Of a DNA stretch of 5,294 bases, positions 4,974-5,294 are shown in pieces. Every line of letters begins with the position of its first letter. Within the stretch, counting starts at the first letter, position 1. The notes below the pieces were generated by a model. That model was given only the letters and a program-made list of their open reading frames with translations, had not been told where the DNA came from and ran no database searches. The DNA comes from Nitrososphaeraceae archaeon (GTDB lineage: Archaea > Thermoproteota > Nitrososphaeria > Nitrososphaerales > Nitrososphaeraceae). The translations under genes were made by a program, and so were the position numbers. The DNA is taken from NCBI GenBank assembly GCA_030038695.1, contig JASHSN010000646.1, forward strand, positions 1 through 5,294. Reading direction: 5' to 3'.

Positions 4974-5032
4974 ATTCTCATATAAAATGCTAAAAAAACG
5001 CCATCTGCATTAAATTGAAGGATCGTCATAAT

Positions 5033-5041
5033 AATATTAAA
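5033..5041 (+). promoter_or_regulatory. TATA-like box of the membrane sensor gene
   Basis: AATATTAAA is centred about 28 bases before the ATG at 5065, consistent with a leaderless or near-leaderless transcript. It shares the 134-base divergent region with the KaiC-like promoter, about 60 bases away on the opposite strand, so one regulator could affect both. Confidence 0.4.
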
Positions 5042-5064
5042 CTGGGGTAGTCATATTATCTCAA

Positions 5065-5294
5065 ATGCAACTCAGGAGTTTTCTGATTCTACTATTTACA
5101 CTCGTTGCGCTAATTCCCATTTTAACTCTTTCATTGATTAGCGTCTATTCTATTTCTAGGTTGCAAGAACAAATCTCGAATGTGTATTATGGTGCGCTTC
5201 TAATTCAAGTGAGTTTGAACGATGGTCACGCACAATTGTTACAAATGAGATTAAATGTTCAACGTTATATCTTGGCTGAAAATGCTACTGAAAA
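5065..5294 (+). CDS. membrane sensor N-terminus (chemoreceptor or histidine-kinase type), cut by window end
   Basis: Only the first 76 residues are in the window and the frame is still open. The sequence begins MQLRSF and then has a strong membrane helix (about residues 5-31, with Pro18). An amphipathic, Gln/Leu/Asn-rich helical segment follows (SRLQEQISNVYYGALL...LLQMRLNVQRYILAEN), which looks like the first helices of a four-helix-bundle extracellular sensor. This layout is typical of methyl-accepting chemotaxis proteins and of sensor histidine kinases with a 4HB-type input domain. The output domain lies outside the window, so the two cannot be told apart. It is divergent from the KaiC-like ATPase, a pairing that makes sense for a signalling locus. 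No Shine-Dalgarno is seen; the ATG is placed by the TATA-like box and the clean membrane helix. Confidence 0.72.
   Translation, partial: MQLRSFLILLFTLVALIPILTLSLISVYSISRLQEQISNVYYGALLIQVSLNDGHAQLLQMRLNVQRYILAENATE

Overview
The window looks archaeal, most likely soil- or freshwater-type Thaumarchaeota/Nitrososphaeria. This is inferred from gene content and promoter architecture, not from a marker gene. TATA-like boxes lie about 26-31 bases ahead of most start codons, with little or no leader and no consistent Shine-Dalgarno sequence. The genes include an Amt ammonium transporter of archaeal type, a PRC-barrel-like small protein, a single-domain KaiC-like ATPase and a solo Cas4-like protein. 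No rRNA, tRNA, insertion sequence or CRISPR array was seen.

Layout. (1) 57-770 (+) encodes a secreted, cysteine- and glycine-rich protein with its own TATA box and a U-tract terminator. (2) 771-970 is a convergent intergenic region with a small palindrome next to a TATA-like box. (3) 971-1234 (-) encodes a small PRC-barrel-like protein. (4) 1235-1814 is a long divergent spacer between the PRC gene and amt. It carries a 15-bp direct repeat and four copies of the near-palindrome CAGRTCTG, the last one between the amt TATA box and its start codon. (5) 1815-3050 (+) is a complete, apparently functional amt. (6) 3051-3595 holds hairpins, a possible small or decayed ORF (3252-3506) and an 11-bp inverted repeat ahead of the next gene. 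(7) 3596-4243 (+) encodes a Cas4/Dna2-like PD-(D/E)XK-fold protein with four putative Fe-S cysteines but no canonical catalytic lysine. (8) 4244-4930 (-) encodes a KaiC-like ATPase whose stop codon directly abuts the stop of gene 7. (9) 5065 to the window end (+) is the N-terminus of a membrane sensor (chemoreceptor or histidine-kinase type), divergent from the KaiC-like gene.

How the parts may work together. Amt imports ammonium, and the CAGRTCTG sites are plausible control elements for amt and/or the PRC gene. No GlnK/PII gene is visible beside amt. The KaiC-like ATPase and the sensor share a 134-base divergent promoter region, which suggests a signalling pair. The Cas4-like gene is fused tail-to-tail to the KaiC-like gene, so their transcripts probably overlap. 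Its link to either neighbour is otherwise unproven. The most noteworthy items are the apparently altered Cas4-like active site, the palindrome pair in its promoter, and the CAGRTCTG cluster upstream of amt.
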